A DNA stretch of 64,000 nt, taken from assembly GCF_003324525.1 (NCBI RefSeq), contig NZ_QGDC01000001.1, forward strand, positions 620,001-684,000, read 5' to 3'. The notes under the pieces were generated by a model. The model ran no database searches. It was not told the DNA's origin and was given only the letters and a program-made list of their open reading frames with translations. The position numbers were made by a program, and so were the translations under genes. The DNA is from Mucilaginibacter hurinus. GTDB taxonomy: Bacteria > Bacteroidota > Bacteroidia > Sphingobacteriales > Sphingobacteriaceae. Below are positions 42,739 through 50,700 of the stretch, in pieces; position 1 is the first letter of the stretch, and each line of letters starts with the position of its first letter.

Positions 42739-43116
42739 ATGAAAAACCTCAAAAATTTAATGCTGATCACGATCAGCCTCATCGCCATTTCCGCTTGCAA
42801 AATGAATTCAGACCCTGCGATCGAAGGGACCTATGTGACGGCTTTTGAGAACGAGTATTCCAGAGCCAATGATACGTTGATCGTCTCGGTTTACAATAAA
42901 GATGGTGATTCCTACAAGATCGAACGCCGCAGTGGTTTTAACCGGATCCGCGAAGGCAGGATCTTGCCGAGGGAGATTAAACAGGAAGAGTGGATGGCAA
43001 CATTCTCACCCGAAACCCAGGTTTTAACGATCGCTAATCTGGGCAGGAGCGTGTACATGAATGCTGCCAAAGGGGAAGCGGTCATGGGCAATACAGTTTT
43101 TAAACGTGTTCGTTGA
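42739..43116 (+). CDS. Putative lipoprotein within the tra operon
   Basis: A 125-residue protein with a lipoprotein signal: LMLITISLIAISAC gives a lipobox ending at Cys 20. The mature part is small and beta-rich. It lies 7 bases after traG. A small lipoprotein at this place could be an entry-exclusion or envelope component; the function is not known. Confidence 0.65.
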   Translation: MKNLKNLMLITISLIAISACKMNSDPAIEGTYVTAFENEYSRANDTLIVSVYNKDGDSYKIERRSGFNRIREGRILPREIKQEEWMATFSPETQVLTIANLGRSVYMNAAKGEAVMGNTVFKRVR

Positions 43117-43151
43117 AACAGCGGATCATTCATCCGCAGAAAGGAATTGTT

Positions 43152-43835
43152 ATGAAAGCGATATTAAAATATTTCCGGGTATTCCTGTTACTCTTCATCC
43201 TGAGTCAGCTACCCCAGCCCGCCAGTGCGCAGTTCATCATTGGGGACATCATTAAACTGACCGTCACCAAGGTGATCAAAGCGATCGATCTTAAAGTGCA
43301 AAGGTTGCAAAACAAAACGATCTGGCTGCAGAACGCGCAGAAGGTGATCGAGAATGAACTATCAAAACTGAAGCTTACCGAAATATCCAACTGGTCATCG
43401 GATCAGAAAAAACTATTCAGCACGTACTACGATGAATTATGGAAGATCAAAGCGACCATCAGTTATTACCAGCGGGTGAAAGACGTAGCGGTCAGGCAGG
43501 TCGCACTGGTGAATGATTACCGCAGGGCCTGGAACCTGTTTCGCCAGGATCGCCATTTCGATCCCGGAGAGCTTGACCAGATGGCGAGGGTCTATGCAGG
43601 TATCCTTAACGCAAGCGCCAGGAACCTCGATGATGTGATGACCGCTGTCAGTGCCGGCAAAACGCAAATGACCGATCAGCAACGTTTAGTGCTGATCAAC
43701 CAGGCGGCGGACCGCCTCGATGAGAACTTCAGTGACCTCAAACGATATAATCAGGAAAACCGGATGCTGAGTTTACAAAGAAGCCGTGACCTGAATGATA
43801 CCAAATTGACCAAACTGCTATATGGCGTTCAATAA
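43152..43835 (+). CDS. Secreted TraI-like protein, paralogue 1 of 3
   Basis: A 227-residue protein from ATG 43152, preceded by AAAGGAA; a TTG-started frame from 43113 is less likely. It has a signal peptide (FLLLFILSQLPQPASA) and is then helical. The C-terminal block K-T-Q-M-T-D-Q-Q-R-L and LSLQRSRDLNDTKLTKLLYG recurs in the next two genes. This family is annotated in Bacteroidetes ICEs as TraI or TerB-like and resembles VirB5/TrbJ-type periplasmic helical proteins in layout. It overlaps the next gene by 14 bases. Confidence 0.7.
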   Translation: MKAILKYFRVFLLLFILSQLPQPASAQFIIGDIIKLTVTKVIKAIDLKVQRLQNKTIWLQNAQKVIENELSKLKLTEISNWSSDQKKLFSTYYDELWKIKATISYYQRVKDVAVRQVALVNDYRRAWNLFRQDRHFDPGELDQMARVYAGILNASARNLDDVMTAVSAGKTQMTDQQRLVLINQAADRLDENFSDLKRYNQENRMLSLQRSRDLNDTKLTKLLYGVQ

Positions 43836-44469
43836 ACCATTACACTTTTTGATGGTGCTGGGATCTTTGACCATAGCCCAGGCTGCGGACGCGCAAACTT
43901 TCGCCGAGTGGTTCAGGCAAAAAAGCACACAGAAAAAATACCTGTTGCAGCAGATCGCGGCCTTGCAGGTGTATTCCGGTCACCTGCGAAAAGGCTATAC
44001 GGTCGCGAAGGGCGGGTTGGGTTCGATCACGAATGAGTTGCTCAGCGAAAATAGTTCGCATGTAACCTATTATAATAAGTTGCGCAGGGTCGATCCGGTG
44101 GTGGCCAGGAATGGACAGGTCAGGGAGATCTTGAGCTGGCAGGAGGATATCATCCGGCTTTTTGCGGGGCTATCGCAACTGCCGGCGATGAAAGCGGCCG
44201 AACGGAACTATATGCTCGCGGTACAGCGGTCCGTTTTCCGGGATTGTGAGGCCCTGATCAACACCCTGCAGGAGGTGGTCACGGATAACAAAGTACAGAT
44301 GAGTGATGCGGACCGGTTGAAGCTTATCAATGAACTACACCGTGACATGGAGGAGAGCCTCAGGTTCACGGCGACCTTTACCGGGCAAGCTAAAAACTTT
44401 GCGCGGTCGAGGCAACAAGAAAGTAAAGATAACCGAAGTATCAAACAAGCTTATGGCTTAGCTCAATAA
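43822..44469 (+). CDS. Secreted TraI-like protein, paralogue 2 of 3
   Basis: A 215-residue protein with signal peptide (FLMVLGSLTIAQAADA), helical throughout. The shared C-terminal block is K-V-Q-M-S-D-A-D-R-L-K-L-I and SKDNRSIKQAYGLAQ. It overlaps paralogue 1 by 14 bases and precedes paralogue 3 by 11 bases. Confidence 0.7.
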   Translation: MAFNKPLHFLMVLGSLTIAQAADAQTFAEWFRQKSTQKKYLLQQIAALQVYSGHLRKGYTVAKGGLGSITNELLSENSSHVTYYNKLRRVDPVVARNGQVREILSWQEDIIRLFAGLSQLPAMKAAERNYMLAVQRSVFRDCEALINTLQEVVTDNKVQMSDADRLKLINELHRDMEESLRFTATFTGQAKNFARSRQQESKDNRSIKQAYGLAQ

Positions 44470-44480
44470 AGGAGGATCAA

Positions 44481-45116
44481 ATGAAAAGGACGATCATGTT
44501 GACCGCACTCGGAATTGCCCTGGCATTAGGGACAAAGACCGCGCAGGCACAAGGACAGGCATTACAGCAATTACTATTGAACATTGAAAAGCTGACACAG
44601 CTTAAAAGTATTTTGTCCGATATGAGAACGGGCTACCAGATCTATCAGCAAGGTTATGGCATGGTATCGAACCTGTCAAAGGGGAACTTCAGCCTGCATC
44701 AAACCTTTTATAACGGCTTGCTCCAGGTCAGCCCGGCGGTCCGGAATTATGGCCGTATCGCCGAGATCGCCCGTTTGCAGGCCAGGCTGATCAGTGAATA
44801 TAAGAGCAAGCAGGCTTTGTTCCTGCGTAGCGGCACCTTCTCTGCAGGTGAACTGAGCTACCTGAGTAAGGTTTATGGGCATCTGGTCACGAAGACCCTG
44901 AGCGACGCGGAAGAATTAGCGAATATCCTGCTATCCGGAAAGCTCCGTATGTCGGATGCTGAACGGATCAGCGCGATCGACCGCATCTATTCGGGCAGTT
45001 CGGACCGGCTGCAGTTCCTGCGGTATTTTAATGATCAGGGGATGGCCCTATCGCTGCAACGGAGTAAGGAGTCCGCTGATGCGCGGACCATTGGCAAGCT
45101 GTACGGGCTTCAATAA
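44481..45116 (+). CDS. Secreted TraI-like protein, paralogue 3 of 3
   Basis: A 211-residue protein with signal peptide (MLTALGIALALGTKTAQA). A strong AGGAGG lies 8 bases before the ATG, unusual in this phylum. The C-terminal block is K-L-R-M-S-D-A-E-R-I and LSLQRSKESADARTIGKLYG. Three tandem members of one family may form different parts of the pore or pilus base. Confidence 0.72.
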   Translation: MKRTIMLTALGIALALGTKTAQAQGQALQQLLLNIEKLTQLKSILSDMRTGYQIYQQGYGMVSNLSKGNFSLHQTFYNGLLQVSPAVRNYGRIAEIARLQARLISEYKSKQALFLRSGTFSAGELSYLSKVYGHLVTKTLSDAEELANILLSGKLRMSDAERISAIDRIYSGSSDRLQFLRYFNDQGMALSLQRSKESADARTIGKLYGLQ

Positions 45117-45129
45117 AAATCAAAAAATC

Positions 45130-46317
45130 ATGAAAAAGTTTATGATCACCACTGCACTGGCGGTGGTAATGGGAATGTTTTTGCCCTTATTTTCATATGG
45201 TGCAGGTCTTGCCGGCGATATTCGCGGCCTGCAAACGACGCTTGACAGCGTGTATAACGAGATGCTGACCCTTTGCGGTCAACTTGTCGGTATCGGCCAG
45301 GGCATCGCCGGCTTCGGCGCGTTGTGGTACATCGCTGCCCGGGTCTACCGGCAGATCGCTAATGCAGAGCCGCTGGATTTTTACCCGCTGATGCGCCCTT
45401 TCGGCCTGGGCCTGGCGATCCTGTTCTTTCCGGCAGTGATCGGCCTGATCAATGGGGTGATGCAGCCAACGGTCAGCGCTACCGGCGGCATGGTACAGAA
45501 CTCAGATGCCGCCATAGCCAAATTGCTCCGGGCAAAAGAAGCGGCGGTGCAGAAAACAGAGGCCTGGCAGATGTATAACGGGGAGGACGGCAATGGAGAT
45601 CGTGCTAAATGGTACAAGTACACCCACCCTGACGATCAAAATGCATCCGGCGAAGGGATATTTGAAAGTATCGGTAATGACATGAAATTCGCGATGGCCA
45701 AGGCTTCCTACAATTTCAGGAATACCGTCAAGCAGTGGATGTCCGAGATATTGCAGGTCTGTTATGAAGCAGCGGCCTTATGTATCAATACCATCCGTAC
45801 CTTCTACCTGATCGTACTTGCCATACTCGGACCGATCGTTCTGGGCCTTTCCGTCTATGATGGGTTCCAGCATGTCCTGACCTCCTGGCTGGCCAAATAC
45901 ATCAATGTGTTCCTGTGGCTTCCGGTGGCCAATATCTTCGGGGCGATCATCGGCAAAGTCCAGGAGAACATGCTCAAACTTGATATATCCCAGGTGCAGG
46001 GCAATGGCGACACCTTCTTCAGCTCAACGGACACCGCCTACCTGATCTTCCTGCTGATCGGTATCATCGGCTATTTCACGGTTCCCAGTGTTGCGAATTA
46101 CATCGTCAGTGCGGGTGGCGGTCATGGTCTTTTACAGAAGGTCAATACAATGGTCATCAATTCCAGCCAGGTCGTATCACAAGGAACGACCATGACCGGC
46201 GAACGGATGGCGCAGGGCGCTGTCAACCTGAGCCGCGCCCCCTCAGACTTTATGAGCGGGTATAACGGTGAAAGCACCAGTAAAGATAATTACCAGGCAC
46301 AGCGCCTGTCCAAATAA
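45130..46317 (+). CDS. traJ: Conjugative transposon protein TraJ
   Basis: A 395-residue polytopic membrane protein. The frame is open from 44956, but that part is the preceding gene read in another frame; the real start is ATG 45130 with signal MKKFMITTALAVVMGMFLPL. Family segments include GFGALWYIAARVYRQIANAE, LDFYPLMRPFGLGLAILFFP, VYDGFQHVLTSWLAKYINVF and VPSVANYIVSAGGGHGLLQK. TraJ is the VirB6-like inner-membrane channel component. Confidence 0.92.
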   Translation: MKKFMITTALAVVMGMFLPLFSYGAGLAGDIRGLQTTLDSVYNEMLTLCGQLVGIGQGIAGFGALWYIAARVYRQIANAEPLDFYPLMRPFGLGLAILFFPAVIGLINGVMQPTVSATGGMVQNSDAAIAKLLRAKEAAVQKTEAWQMYNGEDGNGDRAKWYKYTHPDDQNASGEGIFESIGNDMKFAMAKASYNFRNTVKQWMSEILQVCYEAAALCINTIRTFYLIVLAILGPIVLGLSVYDGFQHVLTSWLAKYINVFLWLPVANIFGAIIGKVQENMLKLDISQVQGNGDTFFSSTDTAYLIFLLIGIIGYFTVPSVANYIVSAGGGHGLLQKVNTMVINSSQVVSQGTTMTGERMAQGAVNLSRAPSDFMSGYNGESTSKDNYQAQRLSK

Positions 46318-46344
46318 GGATCTATTCATTTAAAACCATGTATT

Positions 46345-46962
46345 ATGTTCAGTCATCTTAAAAATATCGACACCGCCTTTAAGCATATCCGGCAGTTCAG
46401 TTTATTCCTGATCATCGGCAATGTGCTGACCATGTGTTTTTGCATTTACAAGACCAGCCAGGCGGTAAACAACGCGCAAAATAAGGTACACATTCTGTAC
46501 AACGGCAAACTATTGGATGCCGTCGCATCGGACCGGAAAACCAATCTTCCGGTAGAATTGCGTGATCATATCCGCACGTTCCACCAGTATTTCTTTAACC
46601 TCAGCCCGGATGATAAGGCGATCCAGGCCAATGTCAGCAGATCGTTGTACCTGGCGGACGAGTCAGCCAAGCGTCAATATGATAACCTGCGGGAGGCGGG
46701 CTACTTCAACAACCTGATCTCCGCGAATATCTCACAGGAACTGCAGGTGGACAGCACCACGCTGAGCGGTGATCAATGGCCCTACCGTTTTACCTTATAC
46801 GGCACGGAAAAACTCGTCCGCTCCAGCGGCACCGTTTACCGAAAACTGGTGACTCAGGGCGAGGTCAGGGATCTGGGCGAGCGCTCCGACAATAATCCGC
46901 ACGGTTTCCTGATACAGCATTGGGAGATCCTGGCCAACCGTGATACCACTTTAAGTCATTAG
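46345..46962 (+). CDS. traK: Conjugative transposon protein TraK
   Basis: A 205-residue protein with one N-terminal membrane helix (about 14-36) and a VirB8-like extracytoplasmic domain. Characteristic segments are NIDTAFKHIRQFSLFLIIGN, ELRDHIRTFHQYFFNLSPDD and GYFNNLISANISQELQVDS. It is a bitopic component of the mating-pair complex. It lies 27 bases after traJ. Confidence 0.92.
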   Translation: MFSHLKNIDTAFKHIRQFSLFLIIGNVLTMCFCIYKTSQAVNNAQNKVHILYNGKLLDAVASDRKTNLPVELRDHIRTFHQYFFNLSPDDKAIQANVSRSLYLADESAKRQYDNLREAGYFNNLISANISQELQVDSTTLSGDQWPYRFTLYGTEKLVRSSGTVYRKLVTQGEVRDLGERSDNNPHGFLIQHWEILANRDTTLSH

Positions 46963-46964
46963 CG

Positions 46965-47318
46965 ATGTGGTTCAGCGATAAAAAGAAAAATGGAGCGCAA
47001 GTGCCTGATGAGGTCGCACGTTCGATCGCGGGCAGGATCGTCCGCGTGCAAAAGGCAGCATCAGAACACCTCAATAACAGGGTGAACCGCTATGACCGGC
47101 GCACCCAGTTACGCTGGTTCCTGCTCGGTTGCTTCCTGGCTTTGCTGGCGATCCTGAGCAGCGTATGGGTGACCATGCACCATCGACCTATGCCCCAGCT
47201 CAGGTCCAACGCGATGCCGGTCCATATCGGCAAAAGTTCTGATGGCATACCGTTGAAACCTGAACCATCAAAAGACTCTGTTAACATTAAAAATAAAGCT
47301 TATGGAAACGACAAATGA
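46965..47318 (+). CDS. TraL-like small membrane protein
   Basis: A 117-residue protein with a basic N terminus and a single membrane helix (about 47-66, WFLLGCFLALLAILSSVWV). It sits between traK and traM, the place of traL, and overlaps traM by 17 bases. The family match is by position and topology only, hence no symbol. Confidence 0.65.
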   Translation: MWFSDKKKNGAQVPDEVARSIAGRIVRVQKAASEHLNNRVNRYDRRTQLRWFLLGCFLALLAILSSVWVTMHHRPMPQLRSNAMPVHIGKSSDGIPLKPEPSKDSVNIKNKAYGNDK

Positions 47319-48390
47319 AATGAACGGTCAAGTGCCGTTAAACCCTGAATTGCAAAAAAAGAGAAAGTTCTATCTGGTGGTACCCCTGCTGGTATTGCCC
47401 TTTCTAACACTGGCGTTCTGGGCGCTGGGTGGTGGCAGCGCGAAGAACGATGACCGGCAGGACCTGCAGCCGAACGGGATCAATATGGCCCTGCCTTCCG
47501 CACAGTTCAAAGGCAAAGAAGAAACGGACAAGCTGAACATCTATCAAACAGCAGCGAAGGACAGCGCACGCATCGACGATGGCGTGAGCAAAGACTTTAT
47601 AGAAACGATGGGATTCGATCCCCGAAAGGCAGATCATAGCGCTTCGGCCGAGACCCCGCAATTCAACAATGAAGCCGATCTGGGATCGGCACGTATCACC
47701 GCCAAACTTGCGGAGATCAACAGGCAGGTCAGCCGGCCGGGACCAGATCCAGAGACCGAAGAAAGCAGTGCGCAGGTCAAAAAATTGAACCGGATGGTCA
47801 AGGCCATGAACAGCCCCAGTGCCCGGGATCCCGAGATGGAACAGCTGAACGCGATGCTGACGAAGATACAGGCGATCCAAAACCCGGAACTGGCCTATAA
47901 ACAACCTGCCAAAAGAACGGATAATACGCCTTTCCAGGCGGTACCCGCCGTCATCGACGGCAAACAAAAAGTGGTTGACGGCGGAACGGTCCGCTTAAAA
48001 TTAACAGACTCGGTCGTGCTGAGGGGATACCAGTTGCCAAAGGGACAATTGTTATACGGAGCCTGCCAGGTCACAAACCAGCGACTGTTACTGACCATCC
48101 AGAACATCCGGCTGGACCAGCAGATCATACCGGTCAGTCTGACCGTATTCAGTCTGGATGGTATGCCCGGTATCCCCGCCCCGGAAGCTGACCTGGGCAC
48201 TGTGGCCGGTAACGGCGCGGACAACGCGATCCAAAGCATGCAGATCATGAGTATGGACGCCAGTATCGGCGCTCAAGCCGCTGCGGGCGGGATCAATGCG
48301 GCCAAAGGCTTATTCAGCAAAAAGGTGCGCAAGATCAAGGTCAAGTTGAAAAATGAATATCCGGTATTGTTAAAGATCAATAAATCTTAA
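47302..48390 (+). CDS. traM: Conjugative transposon protein TraM
   Basis: A 362-residue VirB10-like protein. A cytoplasmic N terminus is followed by a helix (about 25-43, FYLVVPLLVLPFLTLAFWAL), a Pro/Gln/Glu-rich linker, and a C-terminal domain with TVRLKLTDSVVLRGYQLPKG, LLYGACQVTNQRLLLTI and VSLTVFSLDGMPGIPAPEAD. It spans the envelope as the pore scaffold. TraN, its usual neighbour, is not found next to it. Confidence 0.93.
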   Translation: METTNEMNGQVPLNPELQKKRKFYLVVPLLVLPFLTLAFWALGGGSAKNDDRQDLQPNGINMALPSAQFKGKEETDKLNIYQTAAKDSARIDDGVSKDFIETMGFDPRKADHSASAETPQFNNEADLGSARITAKLAEINRQVSRPGPDPETEESSAQVKKLNRMVKAMNSPSARDPEMEQLNAMLTKIQAIQNPELAYKQPAKRTDNTPFQAVPAVIDGKQKVVDGGTVRLKLTDSVVLRGYQLPKGQLLYGACQVTNQRLLLTIQNIRLDQQIIPVSLTVFSLDGMPGIPAPEADLGTVAGNGADNAIQSMQIMSMDASIGAQAAAGGINAAKGLFSKKVRKIKVKLKNEYPVLLKINKS

Positions 48391-48394
48391 CGTT

Positions 48395-49423
48395 ATGAAA
48401 CCCGTCAATCGCGTACTGTTGGCTTTCAAAGCATGGGATGACCAGAAGGCCGAATTCGATCCGTTGCTCAAGAACGGCGCATCGGATGAAAAGACCATGC
48501 ATCGTCTGCAATTACTACATCTTCAGCAAGCCCGGCACCGTCTTCTGCGCAGTATTCGGCCTGATGAGCTGCCCTTTATGGCGCTTTTGAAGGCTCAGAT
48601 CGAACGATCGGAAAAAAAGGTCTATCCCAATCTTTGGCTTCGCCTGTTCTTCCGGCTGAAAGATCGCTTCATGGATGGTCCGGCCTACCTGCAAGATCAG
48701 GCCCGGCAAAGAAGCGAAAATATGGAAACGCTGAAAGAGCAGTTAAAGGAACGTGGCTTAAGTTCGGTCGCGGGCCGGCTGGATCATCACCTCGACCTTG
48801 ATCACCGGCAGGTCTGCCTGCCCTTGAACAGCCAGTTGGGGCCGGACAAACGCCTGGACCTTGACCTGCATTTTGAGAAAGATGCTTATGGCAATTTCCA
48901 ATTACAGCTACTGGAAGGCACGCTGTTGCAAAAAGATCAGGATATACGCCATTTCCGCTTCGAGTTATCGGACTGGCCAGGCTTAAAAGCCAGCCAGGCG
49001 CTGAACCTGTTAGAAGGCCGCCCGATCAAGCAGGTCTATACCGATGCTACCGGAAGCGAGAACCAGCGCTGGGTCGAGCTTGGACAAAATGGTGTGCAAT
49101 ATTACTCACCCGGTCACCCATTTGATGTCGCAGAGGCCATCTTGGTCTTTCCCAATATCACCCGTAACCCGGAGGACCTGATCCATTACTTAGAAACCGG
49201 CAAGCAGGTCGCGACATTTTGGAAACACGATGGCAACCTTCAATCCGTATATGTGCAAGCCGATCCGGGCAATAATACCCTAAAGTTCTTTGACGGTAAA
49301 CAGCGGCCGGTAACAGCGGAACAGCTTAACCAGAAAGCGAAGCAGGCGACAAAACTCCAACGACCGGACCAAAGCCTGGCGGTCACGCAAAAAAAACTGA
49401 AGAACGGCCATCGGGTCAACTGA
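48395..49423 (+). CDS. DUF3945-like protein of the tra operon (first of two)
   Basis: A 342-residue soluble protein. The middle to C-terminal part contains ALNLLEGRPIKQVYTDATG, which resembles the A-F-N-L-M-E-G-R-A-V-H-K motif of the next gene, so the two share a domain. DUF3945/DUF4099-type proteins are common accessory genes of Bacteroidetes conjugative elements with no known reaction. It starts 4 bases after traM. Confidence 0.62.
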   Translation: MKPVNRVLLAFKAWDDQKAEFDPLLKNGASDEKTMHRLQLLHLQQARHRLLRSIRPDELPFMALLKAQIERSEKKVYPNLWLRLFFRLKDRFMDGPAYLQDQARQRSENMETLKEQLKERGLSSVAGRLDHHLDLDHRQVCLPLNSQLGPDKRLDLDLHFEKDAYGNFQLQLLEGTLLQKDQDIRHFRFELSDWPGLKASQALNLLEGRPIKQVYTDATGSENQRWVELGQNGVQYYSPGHPFDVAEAILVFPNITRNPEDLIHYLETGKQVATFWKHDGNLQSVYVQADPGNNTLKFFDGKQRPVTAEQLNQKAKQATKLQRPDQSLAVTQKKLKNGHRVN

Positions 49424-49441
49424 ACAAACTCATAAAAGGAC

Positions 49442-50638
49442 ATGAACAAAGCGATCAATTTTTATGAACTCAAGGCGGAGCTGGCCCAATTAGGTTTCCG
49501 TGATCCCGGGGTCACCGACCACCTGCGGCAGGCCATATACCAGGACAGCGGCGAACATCATCTCTACACAAGCCTCGGCGAGGTGGCCTTTGACCTCGAC
49601 CTGATCAGGGACGGCCATCACCGCCTGTCCTTTATCGGCTATTCCGGCAGCCTGGGTGCAGGCAACAGTAACTGGCAGTTGCAAAGCTTTCAGCCTGATG
49701 TACCGGCGGACGAAGCCGCCGCCTTGCTGACCGCCAGAGCTTCCCGAAACTCGGAGATAGCAGATATTTCCCTGATCCCGATCGGACGACCGGAAGTGGC
49801 GGACTATATCGAATCAATACCTGTGGCCCGCGAGATGGCCATGGCATCCATAATATCAAATCATGAAACCATGAACGTACAAAATTTAGAATTTCTGAAA
49901 AAAAGCTTACTGAACCTTGGGTTCGGTGACAAGGTGAACGGCGAACTGGAAAAACAGATCGGCAACAAAGTTCCTGAATTTACACTGGGTACTAAACACG
50001 AATTCAATCAAACGCCTGTAGATTACACCTTACACTTTAAGGCAGGGGATACAGATGGCATGTATTTCTTCAACAAGTTCGACGCTGCCCTCAACCAGGG
50101 TAAAGATAAGGAAACCAAGCAAACCTTTTATATCAACAAAGGCAATGGTATCACGGCCAAAGAAGCCTTTAACCTGATGGAAGGCCGCGCGGTCCACAAA
50201 CTGCTTTTCAATAAAGAAAGCGAAAAATACTACGCCTGGCTGCAACTGGACCCGGATAAGCTGAACGAGAACGGCAATAAGGAGATCAAGCGCTTTAACG
50301 AGAATTACGGTTTCGACTTGGACAAAGTTCTTTTGGGCAAGGGTATCAAAGAGCTAAACACACAGGAGACCGCTGAAAACCTGATGCGTTCTTTAAAGAA
50401 AGGCAATCTGCAGCAAATCACGGTGGAGCGCAATGGGGAAGAAAAAAAATACTTCATCGCCGCCAGCCCGCAATATAAAACGGTCGACCTGTATGACCAC
50501 CAAATGAAGCGCATTAAACGCGAAGAACTCTTACAACCGGCACAAAAAGCCGGCAATACCCAAAAACAAACCCGGCAGCAAAAGGAGGGCCTGCCCGAAA
50601 AAAAGCAGCGTTCGCAAAAGCGTAAAATGACGGTTTAA
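49442..50638 (+). CDS. DUF3945-like protein of the tra operon (second of two)
   Basis: A 398-residue protein. After an N-terminal region (residues 1-140) an internal DUF3945-like part follows, with FNLMEGRAVHKLLFNKESEK, YAWLQLDPDKLNENGNKEI and NYGFDLDKVLLGKGIKEL. The basic Gln/Lys-rich C terminus (KQTRQQKEGLPEKKQRSQKR) may bind nucleic acid. A good terminator follows immediately, so this is the end of the tra transcript in this window. Confidence 0.65.
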   Translation: MNKAINFYELKAELAQLGFRDPGVTDHLRQAIYQDSGEHHLYTSLGEVAFDLDLIRDGHHRLSFIGYSGSLGAGNSNWQLQSFQPDVPADEAAALLTARASRNSEIADISLIPIGRPEVADYIESIPVAREMAMASIISNHETMNVQNLEFLKKSLLNLGFGDKVNGELEKQIGNKVPEFTLGTKHEFNQTPVDYTLHFKAGDTDGMYFFNKFDAALNQGKDKETKQTFYINKGNGITAKEAFNLMEGRAVHKLLFNKESEKYYAWLQLDPDKLNENGNKEIKRFNENYGFDLDKVLLGKGIKELNTQETAENLMRSLKKGNLQQITVERNGEEKKYFIAASPQYKTVDLYDHQMKRIKREELLQPAQKAGNTQKQTRQQKEGLPEKKQRSQKRKMTV

Positions 50639-50670
50639 AAAAAGGGCGGGATAATTATCCTGCCCTTTTT
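50637..50670 (+). terminator. Terminator at the end of the tra operon
   Basis: AAAAAGGGC-G-GGATAA (about 50639-50654) pairs with TTATCC-T-GCCCTTTTT (about 50655-50670), one internal mismatch, ending in five T. It overlaps the end of the preceding gene. Confidence 0.75.
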
Positions 50671-50700
50671 CATTCCATTCATTTTTAGCGATATTTGAAT

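Noticed and set aside
44956..45129. Longer traJ start
   Set aside because: This part is the preceding paralogue read in another frame; ATG 45130 gives a proper signal sequence.
47404..47967. 187-residue minus-strand frame opposite traM
   Set aside because: Antisense shadow; traM is strongly supported in the plus direction.
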